Below the pieces are notes generated by a model. That model made no database searches, was not told where the DNA came from, and saw nothing but the letters and a program-made list of their open reading frames with translations. The position numbers and the translations under genes are program-made. From Pyrinomonadaceae bacterium (GTDB lineage: Bacteria; Acidobacteriota; Blastocatellia; Pyrinomonadales; Pyrinomonadaceae): DNA of 64,000 bases. Numbering within the stretch: position 1 is the stretch's first letter; each line of letters begins with the position of its first letter. The stretch spans positions 1,116,001 to 1,180,000 of the forward strand of contig DASUNM010000023.1 of assembly GCA_036277115.1 (NCBI GenBank), in the 5' to 3' direction. Shown here piece by piece: positions 42,890 to 52,906 of the stretch.

Positions 42890-43063
42890 ATTAAGTTTGC
42901 AACCCGAAGGGTTGCAAGAAAGGAGAATTCGCACCCTGAAAGGGTGCCAGACTAGTTCTGCGACCCTTTCAGGGTCGGAAATTACAAACACTCGATTCCG
43001 GGGGTATCGCGCTGACGCGCTCAACCCCCGGCTACTCTCTTTCAGCCCTTCGGGCTGACCCAA
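42890..43063. repeat. Cluster of REP-type palindromes before the CheA-like gene
   Basis: The gap 42840-43138 holds hairpins GCAACCCGAAGGGTTGC at 42898-42914, CACCCTGAAAGGGTG at 42932-42946, CGACCCTTTCAGGGTCG at 42961-42977, GGGGGTATCGCGCTGACGCGCTCAACCCCC around 43001-43029 and AGCCCTTCGGGCT at 43045-43057. They are unrelated to each other in sequence except for their form. No gene seen. Confidence 0.6.
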
Positions 43064-43138
43064 TCTGGAAGAGCGCTCGGCCTACGATCCTCAACAAATC
43101 CTCATGCCAGCCCCACTTTTAAGCTAAACTGCGCGTCG

Positions 43139-45112
43139 ATGGATCCGACGCTGAACCTTTTCATTGCGGACGCCAAAGACATCGTCGATCGCCTGTATGC
43201 CGATCTGCAACAACTCCGCTCGTTGCGCGCCCAGGGCCGGCACCGGCGTGAACTTGCGTCGCGCATCTTTCGTCACGTGCACACCTTGAAGGGCTCGGCC
43301 GGGTCGGTTGGATTGAAAGACGTCAGTCAGCTCGCTCACGAATTTGAAGGCGTGCTCGACGGGGTGCGTTTGGGCCGCATCGTGATTGATGACCCGGTGC
43401 TCAACTTGTTCGAAGACACAGCCGATGCCATCGCCGAATCCATCGCCAACTCAGGGCGCGGCGACGAATCGGCTTCGCAAGCGCTGATCGCCCGGTTGCA
43501 TGCAGTCTCCGCATCTGCAGCTCAGCAAGGCACGATTGCCGGAAGTTTACGTTCGGCTCTACCGGAGGACGTCTCGCGTTCCTTGAGCGAGTATGACTTG
43601 CAGCACACGCGCGAAGCAGTGCGCGAAGGAGCGAAACTGTTCATTGTCGACGCAGGTTTTCCGATTGATTCGTTCGACACGCAGTTTCGCGAATTGACGA
43701 AACTTCTGGGAATGACCGGCGAGGTCATTTCAACTATTCCCGGCGCCGCTTCCACGGCTGAAGAGATCAATTTTCGCCTGCTGTATGCGGCCGAGCTCAT
43801 CTCAGACCACACTCGATCGCGCGCGACTGAACTCGGGACTTTCGAGTTCAAAGAGATTCCTGTTGCCTCGCCCGACGGCGTCGCCAACACTGCGGCCACA
43901 GTCAACGTGCTGCCCACGCCGGCAGTATCAAGCGCGACCTCTGTCCGGGTCGGGCTCAACGATCTGGATGAACTGACGGCGGCGGTGACCGATCTTTTGC
44001 GCGATACAACGAACGCGCTCTCCGCGTTGCCGAACACGGTCGCAGGAGACGCGGCCAGCTCAACCGCGTCTAATTTGCGCAGCCGATTCGTGAACCTGGA
44101 AGAGCGTCTGATTAAGTTGCGGCTCGTGCCTTTGTCGGATTTGCTGAACGGCGTGGCGGCACGCGCCGGACGTGTCGCCGCCCGACAACTGGGCCGGGAC
44201 ATCGAGTTCGAAATCATCGGCGGCAACGTCGGTATCGACAAGTCGCTGGCGGATTTGGTGGCTGAGCCGCTGATGCATCTGGTGCGCAACGCCGTCAGTC
44301 ATGGCATCGAGACGCCCGAGGAACGACGCGCGGCCGGCAAGTCGCCGAACGGATCGGTCAGGCTCCAGGGGTTCAGCGAGGGCAGCCGGATTTATATCGT
44401 CGTCAGTGACGATGGACGCGGCGTCGATTTCGCCCAGGTCGCGGAAGCGGCAACCCGACAAGGCATTGTCAGCCAGCCTGAAGATCTCACGGGGGACCAG
44501 GCGCTGCGCCTGATTTTTCGTCCCGGGTTTTCAACTTCACCCGATGCTTCGGATCTCTCTGGCCGCGGGGTGGGATTGGAGATTGTCGATCGCGCGATGA
44601 CGCAGGCGGGAGGCGAAGTGCGACTGACATCCGAGCCCGGCAAAGGCGCAACGTTCGCGATGATGATTCCGGCGACGCTCGCCCTCGTGCCGTGCGTGGT
44701 CGTCCACGGCGGCAAACAATTCTACTGTTTCGATTCAAGTATTGTTGCCGATCGTATCAGCTTGTCCGACGGTCAGCTTTCTCCCGATGCTCAGCACGTG
44801 CAGTGGCAAGGGGAAACTGTGCCCCTGTTACGACTGAGCAGTTTGATAACTGGTACAAATGGCGAGCCTCCGAATAGCCCGCGCGCGATTCTCGTGTGCC
44901 AGCCGAGCGAGCATCGGCAAGGGCTCGCGGCACATCAGACTCACATCGCCGTGGCGGTTGACGCGATCGCGGGGCAGCAGGAGACGTTGGTGCGAAGCCT
45001 CGGGCCATACTCCAGCCTGTGGCACGGCATCTCCGGCGCGGCGGAAATGCTGGACGGAAACGTTGCGCTGATGATCGATTTGGCGCGGCTGATCGAAGCA
45101 AATGAAGGTTAG
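43139..45112 (+). CDS. CheA-type histidine kinase
   Basis: 657-residue two-component kinase. N-terminal Hpt domain (residues 1-105) with phosphorylated His48 in His-Val-His-Thr-Leu-Lys-Gly-Ser-Ala-Gly. A linker (about 150-260) follows, lacking an obvious CheY-binding P2 domain. Then the dimerisation helix pair (about 275-335), the HATPase domain (about 350-500; N-box His-Leu-Val-Arg-Asn-Ala-Val-Ser-His-Gly-Ile, G1 Asp-Asp-Gly-Arg-Gly-Val, G2 Gly-Arg-Gly-Val-Gly-Leu-Glu) and a C-terminal CheW-like regulatory domain (about 515-650). There are no cheW, cheY or receptor genes beside it, so it may serve a chemosensory-like pathway encoded elsewhere. Confidence 0.92.
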   Translation: MDPTLNLFIADAKDIVDRLYADLQQLRSLRAQGRHRRELASRIFRHVHTLKGSAGSVGLKDVSQLAHEFEGVLDGVRLGRIVIDDPVLNLFEDTADAIAESIANSGRGDESASQALIARLHAVSASAAQQGTIAGSLRSALPEDVSRSLSEYDLQHTREAVREGAKLFIVDAGFPIDSFDTQFRELTKLLGMTGEVISTIPGAASTAEEINFRLLYAAELISDHTRSRATELGTFEFKEIPVASPDGVANTAATVNVLPTPAVSSATSVRVGLNDLDELTAAVTDLLRDTTNALSALPNTVAGDAASSTASNLRSRFVNLEERLIKLRLVPLSDLLNGVAARAGRVAARQLGRDIEFEIIGGNVGIDKSLADLVAEPLMHLVRNAVSHGIETPEERRAAGKSPNGSVRLQGFSEGSRIYIVVSDDGRGVDFAQVAEAATRQGIVSQPEDLTGDQALRLIFRPGFSTSPDASDLSGRGVGLEIVDRAMTQAGGEVRLTSEPGKGATFAMMIPATLALVPCVVVHGGKQFYCFDSSIVADRISLSDGQLSPDAQHVQWQGETVPLLRLSSLITGTNGEPPNSPRAILVCQPSEHRQGLAAHQTHIAVAVDAIAGQQETLVRSLGPYSSLWHGISGAAEMLDGNVALMIDLARLIEANEG

Positions 45113-45779
45113 GCGGTTTTGTCTTCTCGGGATTCTGGTCTTCGGCATTGCGTGTTCGAACGTAATGGCGCAAAGCCAAACATATCCGAAAGAAATTCGC
45201 GGCTACAAAGTCGAACGCGCTGCGGTTGAGCTGAAATCGACTGAAAAGAAGAAGCCATCAAAATCCGACAACTCGTCGACCGGCGGCCAGGCCGGGGGAT
45301 CGAGTACGGCCGACAATTCGTCTTCAAACCAAACGAGCACAGCATCTTCAAAAGCGGGATCCGAAGTTGATCAGTTAATTACCTTCGGCTCCCCGTCCAT
45401 CGCGCGCGTTACGCCACTGGGAATCACTTTTAACGTGCCCGTCGTGGTCGCACCGATCAAACAGAGCGGTAAAGTCGACTTTCTTCTCTTCGAAGACATG
45501 ATGGTCAACGATCATTCCATCGAAATTGACGAATACCAGCGTGCTTTTGATCTGCCGACAAAGAAACCCTTGACGCTGAGTGGGCCTCTGCGATTCTTTA
45601 TTTACACACCCGTCGCGGCGCTGGCGGCGGTGGGTGAATGGAGCAACTCAAGAGAGACGTGGCCGGTGACGGGCCGCGTTTATGTGTGCGGGAAATACAA
45701 GAAGTTTCTATTGAGCTTCAAACGGTGCGTGCCGGTTGAACTCAATCTGACGATGCGCAATCCCTTAAGAGGTCAGTGA
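45102..45779 (+). CDS. Exported protein of unknown function
   Basis: 225 residues; the ATG overlaps the end of the kinase gene by 11 bases, so they are probably translationally coupled. Signal peptide (1-22, Val-Met-Ala-Gln). Residues 45-85 are a Ser/Asn/Thr/Gly-rich disordered linker. The C-terminal half is beta-rich with two Cys in the last 30 residues (Val-Cys-Gly-Lys and Arg-Cys-Val-Pro) that may pair; it resembles an LEA-type or immunoglobulin-like fold, but no family is certain. Confidence 0.65.
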   Translation: MKVRRFCLLGILVFGIACSNVMAQSQTYPKEIRGYKVERAAVELKSTEKKKPSKSDNSSTGGQAGGSSTADNSSSNQTSTASSKAGSEVDQLITFGSPSIARVTPLGITFNVPVVVAPIKQSGKVDFLLFEDMMVNDHSIEIDEYQRAFDLPTKKPLTLSGPLRFFIYTPVAALAAVGEWSNSRETWPVTGRVYVCGKYKKFLLSFKRCVPVELNLTMRNPLRGQ

Positions 45780-45781
45780 GA

Positions 45782-46783
45782 TCATTTCGGCAAGGCGGAA
45801 ACCCGCGAGATGTTTGTGAAGTAGACCTGCTTCGCATCAACCGCGAGGTATTTGAGCCAACCGGCCTCACCCTGATCGAGTTCAACGGGTTCTCCGCCGC
45901 CGGTCGAAACTCGCCGCAGCGCTGCCGGTCCGAACGAGCCTGTCTTCGGTACATCATCGAAGTAGTAAACGTGCCCGTCCGCTACCACGAATTCCATCGT
46001 GTGATTAATTGACGGCGCCAACTGCGACACTTCACCGCTCTTCTTGTTGAGCTTCATCAATGCCGAGTGTCCACGCTCGTTCATCTGGCAAAAGTAAAAG
46101 TTTTCGACGTCCTGTTGCAGACCCAGGCTTGGCTGTTTGAAAGCATGACGATAGAAGTCGGTGATCACGCCGCCGCCTTTTGGGATTCTCTTGATACCGT
46201 CGCCGGTCATGAAGTAAATAACATCGCCGTCAAGAGCGATACCCGATGTCGGAGGCTGAGGCGGCGTGAGTTGCTTCGCTTCTCCGCCGTCCTTCGGCGC
46301 GTACATTATCGGCGCCGGGAGCGAACCCTCGCCCGTCCAGATCAACCAATAGATGTTTTCGTCATCCATGACGATTTCGTCAGGTTTGGGAGCGTTGGGA
46401 ATGATCTTCTCGCTATCGCCGCCACCCTTGGGCACGCGTAAGAGGTTTCCACCGTCTGACCAATAGAGGAATTTGCCGTCGATCGCCAGCGTCGTGTCAG
46501 GAATGATCTTCCCGCCCTTTACGAAAATGCTTACCGTTCCATCGTTGAGAGAAATCTTTTTGATGTTGTTTGTTCCTTCATTCATGCTGACGACCGTGCT
46601 GCCAGTAACGAAGTAAACCGCCTCACCATCTGAGATTATTTTGGATGGATGGTCTTCTTTGTCCGCGAGCACTTTTGCCTTTGTCCATCCCGGCGCTTTC
46701 GGTTCGTTGGTCGAACGGCAACCGAGGGCAAGCAACAAAAGGCTAAAGGCGAGAACAGTTTGGATAAGTTTTAGCTTAGTCAC
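45782..46783 (-). CDS. Lipoprotein with beta-propeller repeats (DUF5050-like)
   Basis: 333-residue lipoprotein. The signal ends in Leu-Leu-Ala-Leu-Gly-Cys (Cys22). The mature part repeats a pattern of Ile-Ala-Leu-Asp-Gly-(Lys/Asp)-x-(Leu/Ile)-Tyr-(Trp/Phe) about five times, the style of the DUF5050 and six-bladed propeller proteins that bind extracellular ligands. Its gene converges with the exported protein gene (2 bases apart at the stops). Confidence 0.75.
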   Translation of the reverse strand: MTKLKLIQTVLAFSLLLLALGCRSTNEPKAPGWTKAKVLADKEDHPSKIISDGEAVYFVTGSTVVSMNEGTNNIKKISLNDGTVSIFVKGGKIIPDTTLAIDGKFLYWSDGGNLLRVPKGGGDSEKIIPNAPKPDEIVMDDENIYWLIWTGEGSLPAPIMYAPKDGGEAKQLTPPQPPTSGIALDGDVIYFMTGDGIKRIPKGGGVITDFYRHAFKQPSLGLQQDVENFYFCQMNERGHSALMKLNKKSGEVSQLAPSINHTMEFVVADGHVYYFDDVPKTGSFGPAALRRVSTGGGEPVELDQGEAGWLKYLAVDAKQVYFTNISRVSALPK

Positions 46784-46824
46784 GTGACGGATTCCGAAAT
46801 TACGGTAACGCGAGAACGCTGTGC

Positions 46825-47000
46825 AGGCCTAAAGCTCCGTCAGGAGCGCGATGGTTATAGCACGCAGTCGCCCCCAGAACCCCAAAGCTCCGTAAGGAGC
46901 GATATGAATATTTCGCTCCTCCGGAGCTCGTGTTTCAAAGAGAAGCCCGTGACCTATAAACATTTCGTGCCTACGGCACGAAGATGGTGTGGCGTTCCGA
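46825..47000. repeat. Cluster of 'aaagctccgtaaggagcg' repeats
   Basis: Three related hairpins in the gap between the lipoprotein and amidase genes: AAAGCTCCGTCAGGAGCG at 46830-46847, AAAGCTCCGTAAGGAGCG at 46884-46901 and the inverse CGCTCCTCCGGAGC at 46915-46928. A further hairpin TTCGTGCCTACGGCACGAA lies at 46966-46984. No gene in this 268-base stretch. Confidence 0.65.
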
Positions 47001-47051
47001 AAAGTCTATCCCTCTCGGAACTTGATTTGGCCTACTTTAGCCGAGTCATCC

Positions 47052-48887
47052 TCACGCCCAGTCAACTTTCGGATGCATCGTGTGCCATTGCGTCGCTTTC
47101 TCAAACGCGAGTGCGACGCGTAACGGTGACGCTTCGTCGTACAACCCGCCGGTGAACATGATCGCCTGTGGCAGGTGTTGCGCCGGCGCGTTCTGCGTGG
47201 CGGGAAAATCGAGAAAGCCGCACGGCAGGCACACCGCCGGATGACCAGTCAGGTTTGTGATCAGGAGACTCGCGCTGCCCGGCGCGGGCGAAACGAAGAC
47301 GTCCCAGTCGCGCATCAGCTTATCCATCTCGCGCATCAGCAAGACCCGCGCCCGTTGGGCGCGAAGGTATTCGACGGCCGGTACAAAACGATTCGTGCGG
47401 AACGTGTTCGGCCAGTCGCCGTTATCCTGTCCCGAAAGTTGATTGATACGCCCATCGCGGGTGATGTCGTCGAAAGCAGTCGCCGCTTCTGCCGTCAGGA
47501 TGTAACGCAGGTTAGCCGTGGGAAACTTCGGCATCTCGATCGGTGTCATCTTGACGCCCGCTCTCGTGAGCGCGTCGAGCGCCTCTTTGTACATCGCGTT
47601 TCGTCTCGCAGCTATCTGCTTCTGCTGTTCGCTCGCATTGGCCGGCGGCGTGGTTTCAAATTCGGCTTTCAGATAACCAATGCGCAGACTGCTCAAGGGC
47701 ACGTCGGCATTCCAGTTGAATGGCGCATCGCCTACCGTCATGTCCTGACCGTCGGGACCGTAAATCGCATCGAGCGCCGCCGCGCAATCTTCGACGCCGC
47801 GACACATCGGGCCAATCTTGTCCATCGTCCAGCTCAAACCCATTGCGCCATAGCGACTGACGCGTCCGTACGTCGGCCGCAAACCCACCACGCCGTTACG
47901 CGACGAAGGCGAAATAATCGAGCCAAGCGTTTCCGTTCCGATCGAAAACCCTACCAGGCCCGCGGCAGTCGCGGCGCCCGGCCCGGCGGATGAGCCGCTC
48001 GCGCCCTGCCGATCTTCGTCGGGCGCCCACGGATTACGCGTCACACCTCCGAACCATTTCGGTCCCTGCGCCAGCGCGCCCATGGAAAGCTTCGCCACCA
48101 GTACGGCGCCCGCATCACGCAAACGCTCGATCACCGTCGCGTCGTAATCGATCATTTGATCGCGATAAGGCTCAGCGCCCCACGTCGTCCTGATGCCTTT
48201 CGTCGCGAACAAATCTTTCGCGCCCCACGGAATACCGTGCAGCGGCCCCCGGTACTTGCCGCGCTTGAGATCGGCATCCGCACCTTCGGCCTGCTTCATC
48301 GCCAGGTCTTCAGTAAGTGTCACCACACACAGAAGCTTCGGCCCGTACTTCTTCAAACGCGACAGGTACATACGGGTCAGTTCGACTGAAGAAACTTTTC
48401 TCGTGCGAATCAACTCCGCAAGCTGCGGCACGGTGGCAAAGGCGAGATCTTCAACCGACTTGAATTGAGCTGGTTCGTTCCGGCCAAACCGGAACTTTGT
48501 TTTCGCGCGCGCACGTTTGACGTGGAAACCCGGCAACTGGGGATGAAAAATGACGGCCGGTTCAGTATCGAGCGGCACATCGATCTTGCGCACGGCCTCG
48601 TATCGATCGAGATTCGTGTTCACGCCGGAGAGTGCCATCTCCCGATGCTTATCCGACAGCTCAATGCCGATTACTTTCTCGGTGTGCTCAAGATCACTTT
48701 TCTTGATCCGCCCCGCTGTCGGTGAAGGCGTCGGCGATGGACTTGGTGCCGGAGAAGGAGTCGGCGAAGCCGTCTGCGCGAGCGCACTTAGAGGCGCTTG
48801 CGAAGCGGCGATCGCTGCGGCGCCGGCAGCCGGAAGAACCTTCACGAAGGTGCGACGATCGATCGATTTGCGGCTTTGTTTTTTCAT
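47052..48887 (-). CDS. Amidase, GatA-like, Tat-exported
   Basis: 611-residue amidase-signature hydrolase starting at ATG 48887. A twin-arginine signal (Asp-Arg-Arg-Thr-Phe-Val-Lys-Val) and hydrophobic core are followed by a Ser-Pro-rich tandem linker (about residues 42-60). The amidase Ser-cisSer-Lys triad is visible: Lys in Trp-Gly-Ala-Lys-Asp-Leu-Phe, and the serine-rich signature Gly-Ala-Ser-Gly-Ser-Ser-Ala-Gly-Pro-Gly around residues 300-310. The export signal rules out the GatCAB role in tRNA-Gln formation; it is probably a periplasmic amide or peptide hydrolase. Confidence 0.9.
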   Translation of the reverse strand: MKKQSRKSIDRRTFVKVLPAAGAAAIAASQAPLSALAQTASPTPSPAPSPSPTPSPTAGRIKKSDLEHTEKVIGIELSDKHREMALSGVNTNLDRYEAVRKIDVPLDTEPAVIFHPQLPGFHVKRARAKTKFRFGRNEPAQFKSVEDLAFATVPQLAELIRTRKVSSVELTRMYLSRLKKYGPKLLCVVTLTEDLAMKQAEGADADLKRGKYRGPLHGIPWGAKDLFATKGIRTTWGAEPYRDQMIDYDATVIERLRDAGAVLVAKLSMGALAQGPKWFGGVTRNPWAPDEDRQGASGSSAGPGAATAAGLVGFSIGTETLGSIISPSSRNGVVGLRPTYGRVSRYGAMGLSWTMDKIGPMCRGVEDCAAALDAIYGPDGQDMTVGDAPFNWNADVPLSSLRIGYLKAEFETTPPANASEQQKQIAARRNAMYKEALDALTRAGVKMTPIEMPKFPTANLRYILTAEAATAFDDITRDGRINQLSGQDNGDWPNTFRTNRFVPAVEYLRAQRARVLLMREMDKLMRDWDVFVSPAPGSASLLITNLTGHPAVCLPCGFLDFPATQNAPAQHLPQAIMFTGGLYDEASPLRVALAFEKATQWHTMHPKVDWA

Positions 48888-48976
48888 GGGTTTGGAGCGC
48901 CGACATCTTGTCGGCGGTTCGCGGGCATCCTGCCCGAATTGCGGTTTGAACGGCGCATACAATATCACAAGAATTA

Positions 48977-49080
48977 TTTGGAGTGCGCCGGCCTTGACGG
49001 CGCTTTGGATCAGATCAAGCTAGGAGATTTGCGCGATCCAAAGCGGCGTCGTCGCTTCGCTCTGCCGCCGCACTCCAAAT
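48977..49080. repeat. Inverted pair of 'ttggagtgcgccg...cgctttgg' repeats
   Basis: 48977-49009 (tttggagtgcgccggcctt then gacggcgctttgga) and 49037-49080 (tccaaagcggcgtcg then gccgccgcactccaaa) are near-complementary copies of the repeat also at 39295-39326. The gap 48888-49179 between the divergent amidase and dehydrogenase genes holds these and otherwise nothing I can identify. Confidence 0.6.
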
Positions 49081-49179
49081 CCACGCGGATGCAAACCAAA
49101 ACGGAAGATGCTAACCTAATAACTCAATACAAACCTTCATTTTGATCGCGGCGCGCGAAGCCGCTAACGGTGAATTTCT

Positions 49180-52100
49180 TTGGCCCAGGAACAAACGAAA
49201 ACCGAACTGTCTGAAATCATCGCCGAGAATTTCGGCGCGAACGCGACCTATGTTGAGTCGCTCCTCGCCCGCTTTCGCAGCGACCCGTCCCTCGTCGATG
49301 AGTCATGGCGCGCGTACTTTGAAGAGCTGCTTGGAAATGGCCAACCGGCCGCCGCGTCCGGGGCGCCGGCACCCGCGAAAACCGTTGCGCAAGCCAGGCC
49401 AAGCGGAGATGGCGCTAAAGCGGCGACAGCACCGGCAAAAAAATCGCCACCGGCAGCGGCCGTCACTCAACCAGAATCAGGAAGAGAAATTGTTCCAATT
49501 CGCGGCGCCGCCCTCAAGATCGTCGAGAACATGGAAGCAAGCCTCGCCGTTCCCACGGCGACTTCGCAGCGACGCATTCCCGTCAAGCTCCTCGAAGAAA
49601 ATCGGATCATTATTAACCGCCATCTTCAGGACAACGACCGGGGCAAAGCTTCATTCACTCATCTGACCGCGTTTGCTCTGCTGCGCGCGCTCGATCAGTT
49701 TCCGCAGTTGAATGACGGCTTCGAAGAGGTTGAGGGTCAGCCGGCCCGCGTCAAACGCGAAGCGGTAAATCTCGGCATTGCGATCGATTTGGAGAAGAAA
49801 GACGGCACGCGCTCGCTCCTCGTGCCCAACATCAAGAACGCGAGCCGCATGCGCTTCCCGGAGTTTCTCGCCGCCTACGACGATGTCGTCAAGCGCGCCC
49901 GCGAAGGCAAGCTGCAAATCCCGGATTTTCAGGGCACGACAATCTCTTTGACCAATCCGGGCACGATTGGAACTGTAGCTTCGACGCCGCGGTTGATGGT
50001 GGGTCAGTCCCTAATCATCGCTACGGGTGCCATCGAATATCCGGCTGAGTACCAATCGATCGCGCCGGCGATCCTGCCACAACTCGGCATTAGCAAAGCC
50101 ATCACTATCAGCAGCACGTACGATCACCGCATCGTTCAGGGCGCTGAGTCAGGCGCTTTTCTCGCGCGTGTGCACGAATTGCTGATCGGCAAACACGGCT
50201 TCTACGAACAGATTTTCCATGATCTGGGGATCGCGCATGCGCCGCTGCGGTGGAACGTCGATCAAAATCCGCTGTTTGCCGGGGCCGACCAGACGCATGA
50301 ACACGCCTTGCGGCAGGCACGCGTGATGGAGCTGATTAACGCGTATCGCGTGCGCGGGCACCTCGTGGCCGACATCGATCCATTGCACGCGCTGCCGCTG
50401 CTCTATCATCCGGAACTCGACATCGAAACCTACGGCCTGACAATCTGGGATCTCGATCGCATCTTCATCACTGGCGGTCTGGCCGGCACTGAAGAGGCCA
50501 CGCTGCGTGAAATTCTGGACATCCTTTATCGCGCTTACTGCGGCAAAGTCGGCACCGAATACCGGCACATTCAGAGCAAAGAAGAAAAGACCTGGCTGCG
50601 CGAGCAGATTCGCCGCGAATTTGTGCACGCCGAGCCGATCGACGCCGAAGTTAAGAAACGCATCCTTTGGAAGCTAATCTCTGCCGAACAGTTCGAACGC
50701 TTTCTCAATACGAAGTTTCTCGGGCAAAAGCGTTTTTCGATCGAAGGCTGCGAGACGATCATTCCTCTGCTCGATCAACTGATCGAAGGCGCGGGCGAGC
50801 AGGGCATCGAGCAAATCACGATGGGCATGGCGCATCGCGGGCGTTTGAATGTGCTCGCGAATGTCATCGGTCACTTTTGCGAACGCATCTTCACTTCGTT
50901 TGAAGGCACAGTTCATCCGGCGTTTCCCGCCGACGAAGGTGATGTGAAGTACCACCAGGGCGCGGAGGGTGAACGTGAGACGGCGAGCGGCAAAACGGTC
51001 CAGCTGCGGCTGTCACCAAATCCCAGCCACCTCGAAGCCGTCGATCCGGTTGTCGAAGGCATGACGCGGGCCATGCAGGACGCGATGGCCGACGGCGCAG
51101 TCACGAATGACGAAGCGCGGAGCCGCGCGCTGCCGATTCTGTTGCACGGCGACGCGGCATTTGCCGGACAAGGCATCGTGATGGAGACGCTTCAGCTGGC
51201 CCAGCTACGCGGTTATCGGACCGGCGGCACGATTCACATCATCATCAATAATCAGATTGGCTTTACGACTTCACCCGAAGCGGGTCGCTCGTCGATCTAT
51301 TCAACCGACGTCGCGCGCATGACGCAGTTGCCCATCTTTCACATCAACGGCGACGATCCCGAAGCGGCCTTTCGCACGATGCGCCTGGCCCTCGCTTACC
51401 GGCAGCAGTTTCATAAGGATGTCGTGCTGGATGTCGTTGGCTTCCGTCGCCTTGGTCATAACGAGGCCGACGAACCCAGCTACACCCAGCCGCTGATGTA
51501 TCAGCGGGTCAAGGAACATCCGGGCGTGCGCACGATTTACGCCAAGCGGCTGATCAAAGAAGGCGTCATCGATGAAACCGGTGTGAACCAGATGCTTGAA
51601 GAGCGAGTCAGTCGCTATGAAGACGCGTTAGCGCGGGCGAAGAAGGTCGCGGCCGACAATAAGGATGTGATCGCCGTCGAACCGGAAGTTGCTGAAATCG
51701 ACGGCTCGCAAGTCGTTGAAACACTGATTAGTGACGACGTCGTTAAACGAATCACGCAGCAAATTTGCGTCGTTCCCGAGGGGTTCCACCTGAATCCGAA
51801 AATGGTGAGCCAGCTCGCGCGCCGCGCAAAGATGGGCGACGGCCAAGTGCCGATCGATTGGGCTTTCGCCGAAGCCGTGGCGTTCGGATCGCTCGCCCTC
51901 GAAGGCACGCGCGTTCGTTTGAGCGGCCAGGATTCCGGACGCGGAACCTTCAGTCAACGCCACGCCGTGCTTTACGACACGCAGTCGGGCAAAGCCTGGG
52001 CGCCCCTTTCGGAGCTGCGATCCGAAAACAATGCGCAAGGCCGGTTCGAAGTGTTCGACAGTTCTCTTTCGGAAGCGGGCGTCCTCGGATTTGAATACGG

Positions 52101-52905
52101 CTACTCAGTGATTGCTGCTGATGCACTCGTCATGTGGGAAGCTCAATTCGGCGATTTCAATAACGTCGCGCAAGGCATCATCGACCAGTATGTTACCGCC
52201 AGCGAGGACAAGTGGCGGCAAACTTCGCGACTGACGATGCTTCTGCCGCATGGTTACGAAGGTCAGGGGCCTGAACATTCCAGCGCTCGTCTCGAACGGT
52301 TCCTGCAACTTGGTGCGGCGAACAATTTGTGCGTGAGTTACCCCAGCACGCCCGCGCAGTATTTTCATCTGCTGCGACGACAGGTGCGGCCTGGCTTTGA
52401 GCGTCCGCTGATCGTGATGACGCCGAAGAGTCTACTCCGGCTTCCCGCCGCCGCTTCTTCGCTCGATCAATTCACGACCGGCGGGTTCCAGCCGCTCTTC
52501 GACGACGCGGAGGTTAAGGATCCGGCCGGCATCGAACGAATCGTCCTGTGTAGTGGCAAGGTTTTTTATGACCTGACGGATGCGCGTAAGAAAGGGGCGT
52601 CAGAGGGATTAGCGAGCAAGGTCGCGATCATCCGCGTCGAACAGTTCTATCCTTTCCCGCGCACCGCGATTAAAGAAACTCTCGCGAAGTATCCGAACGC
52701 GAACGACCTGGTTTGGTGTCAGGAAGAACCCAAGAACATGGGCGCCTGGACATTCATAGAAGGAAAATTCGAGGACCTGATACCGCGTGGCGATCTTCTG
52801 CGTTACGTCGGCCGGGCTGAATCAGCCAGTCCGGCGACCGGGAACTATTCGGTTCATGTTAAGGAGCAGGAGAAGCTTGTGCGGGCGGCACTAACGATCG
52901 AGTAG
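49180..52905 (+). CDS. kgd: Multifunctional 2-oxoglutarate dehydrogenase (fused E2 and E1)
   Basis: 1241-residue TCA-cycle enzyme that oxidises 2-oxoglutarate. The start is TTG 49180; no ATG fits. An E1 N-terminal motif (Phe-Gly-Ala-Asn-Ala-Thr-Tyr-Val-Glu, residues 14-50) and Ala/Pro-rich linker precede an E2-type succinyltransferase catalytic domain (about 105-340), with catalytic His in Tyr-Asp-His-Arg-Ile-Val-Gln-Gly. The E1 domain follows (about 360-1240): Gly-Met-Ala-His-Arg-Gly-Arg-Leu-Asn, and the thiamine-diphosphate site Gly-Asp-Ala-Ala-Phe-Ala-Gly-Gln-Gly ... Asn-Asn-Gln. There is no lipoyl domain. The same order is known from actinobacterial Kgd/OdhA. Confidence 0.95.
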   Translation: MAQEQTKTELSEIIAENFGANATYVESLLARFRSDPSLVDESWRAYFEELLGNGQPAAASGAPAPAKTVAQARPSGDGAKAATAPAKKSPPAAAVTQPESGREIVPIRGAALKIVENMEASLAVPTATSQRRIPVKLLEENRIIINRHLQDNDRGKASFTHLTAFALLRALDQFPQLNDGFEEVEGQPARVKREAVNLGIAIDLEKKDGTRSLLVPNIKNASRMRFPEFLAAYDDVVKRAREGKLQIPDFQGTTISLTNPGTIGTVASTPRLMVGQSLIIATGAIEYPAEYQSIAPAILPQLGISKAITISSTYDHRIVQGAESGAFLARVHELLIGKHGFYEQIFHDLGIAHAPLRWNVDQNPLFAGADQTHEHALRQARVMELINAYRVRGHLVADIDPLHALPLLYHPELDIETYGLTIWDLDRIFITGGLAGTEEATLREILDILYRAYCGKVGTEYRHIQSKEEKTWLREQIRREFVHAEPIDAEVKKRILWKLISAEQFERFLNTKFLGQKRFSIEGCETIIPLLDQLIEGAGEQGIEQITMGMAHRGRLNVLANVIGHFCERIFTSFEGTVHPAFPADEGDVKYHQGAEGERETASGKTVQLRLSPNPSHLEAVDPVVEGMTRAMQDAMADGAVTNDEARSRALPILLHGDAAFAGQGIVMETLQLAQLRGYRTGGTIHIIINNQIGFTTSPEAGRSSIYSTDVARMTQLPIFHINGDDPEAAFRTMRLALAYRQQFHKDVVLDVVGFRRLGHNEADEPSYTQPLMYQRVKEHPGVRTIYAKRLIKEGVIDETGVNQMLEERVSRYEDALARAKKVAADNKDVIAVEPEVAEIDGSQVVETLISDDVVKRITQQICVVPEGFHLNPKMVSQLARRAKMGDGQVPIDWAFAEAVAFGSLALEGTRVRLSGQDSGRGTFSQRHAVLYDTQSGKAWAPLSELRSENNAQGRFEVFDSSLSEAGVLGFEYGYSVIAADALVMWEAQFGDFNNVAQGIIDQYVTASEDKWRQTSRLTMLLPHGYEGQGPEHSSARLERFLQLGAANNLCVSYPSTPAQYFHLLRRQVRPGFERPLIVMTPKSLLRLPAAASSLDQFTTGGFQPLFDDAEVKDPAGIERIVLCSGKVFYDLTDARKKGASEGLASKVAIIRVEQFYPFPRTAIKETLAKYPNANDLVWCQEEPKNMGAWTFIEGKFEDLIPRGDLLRYVGRAESASPATGNYSVHVKEQEKLVRAALTIE

Positions 52906-52906
52906 G

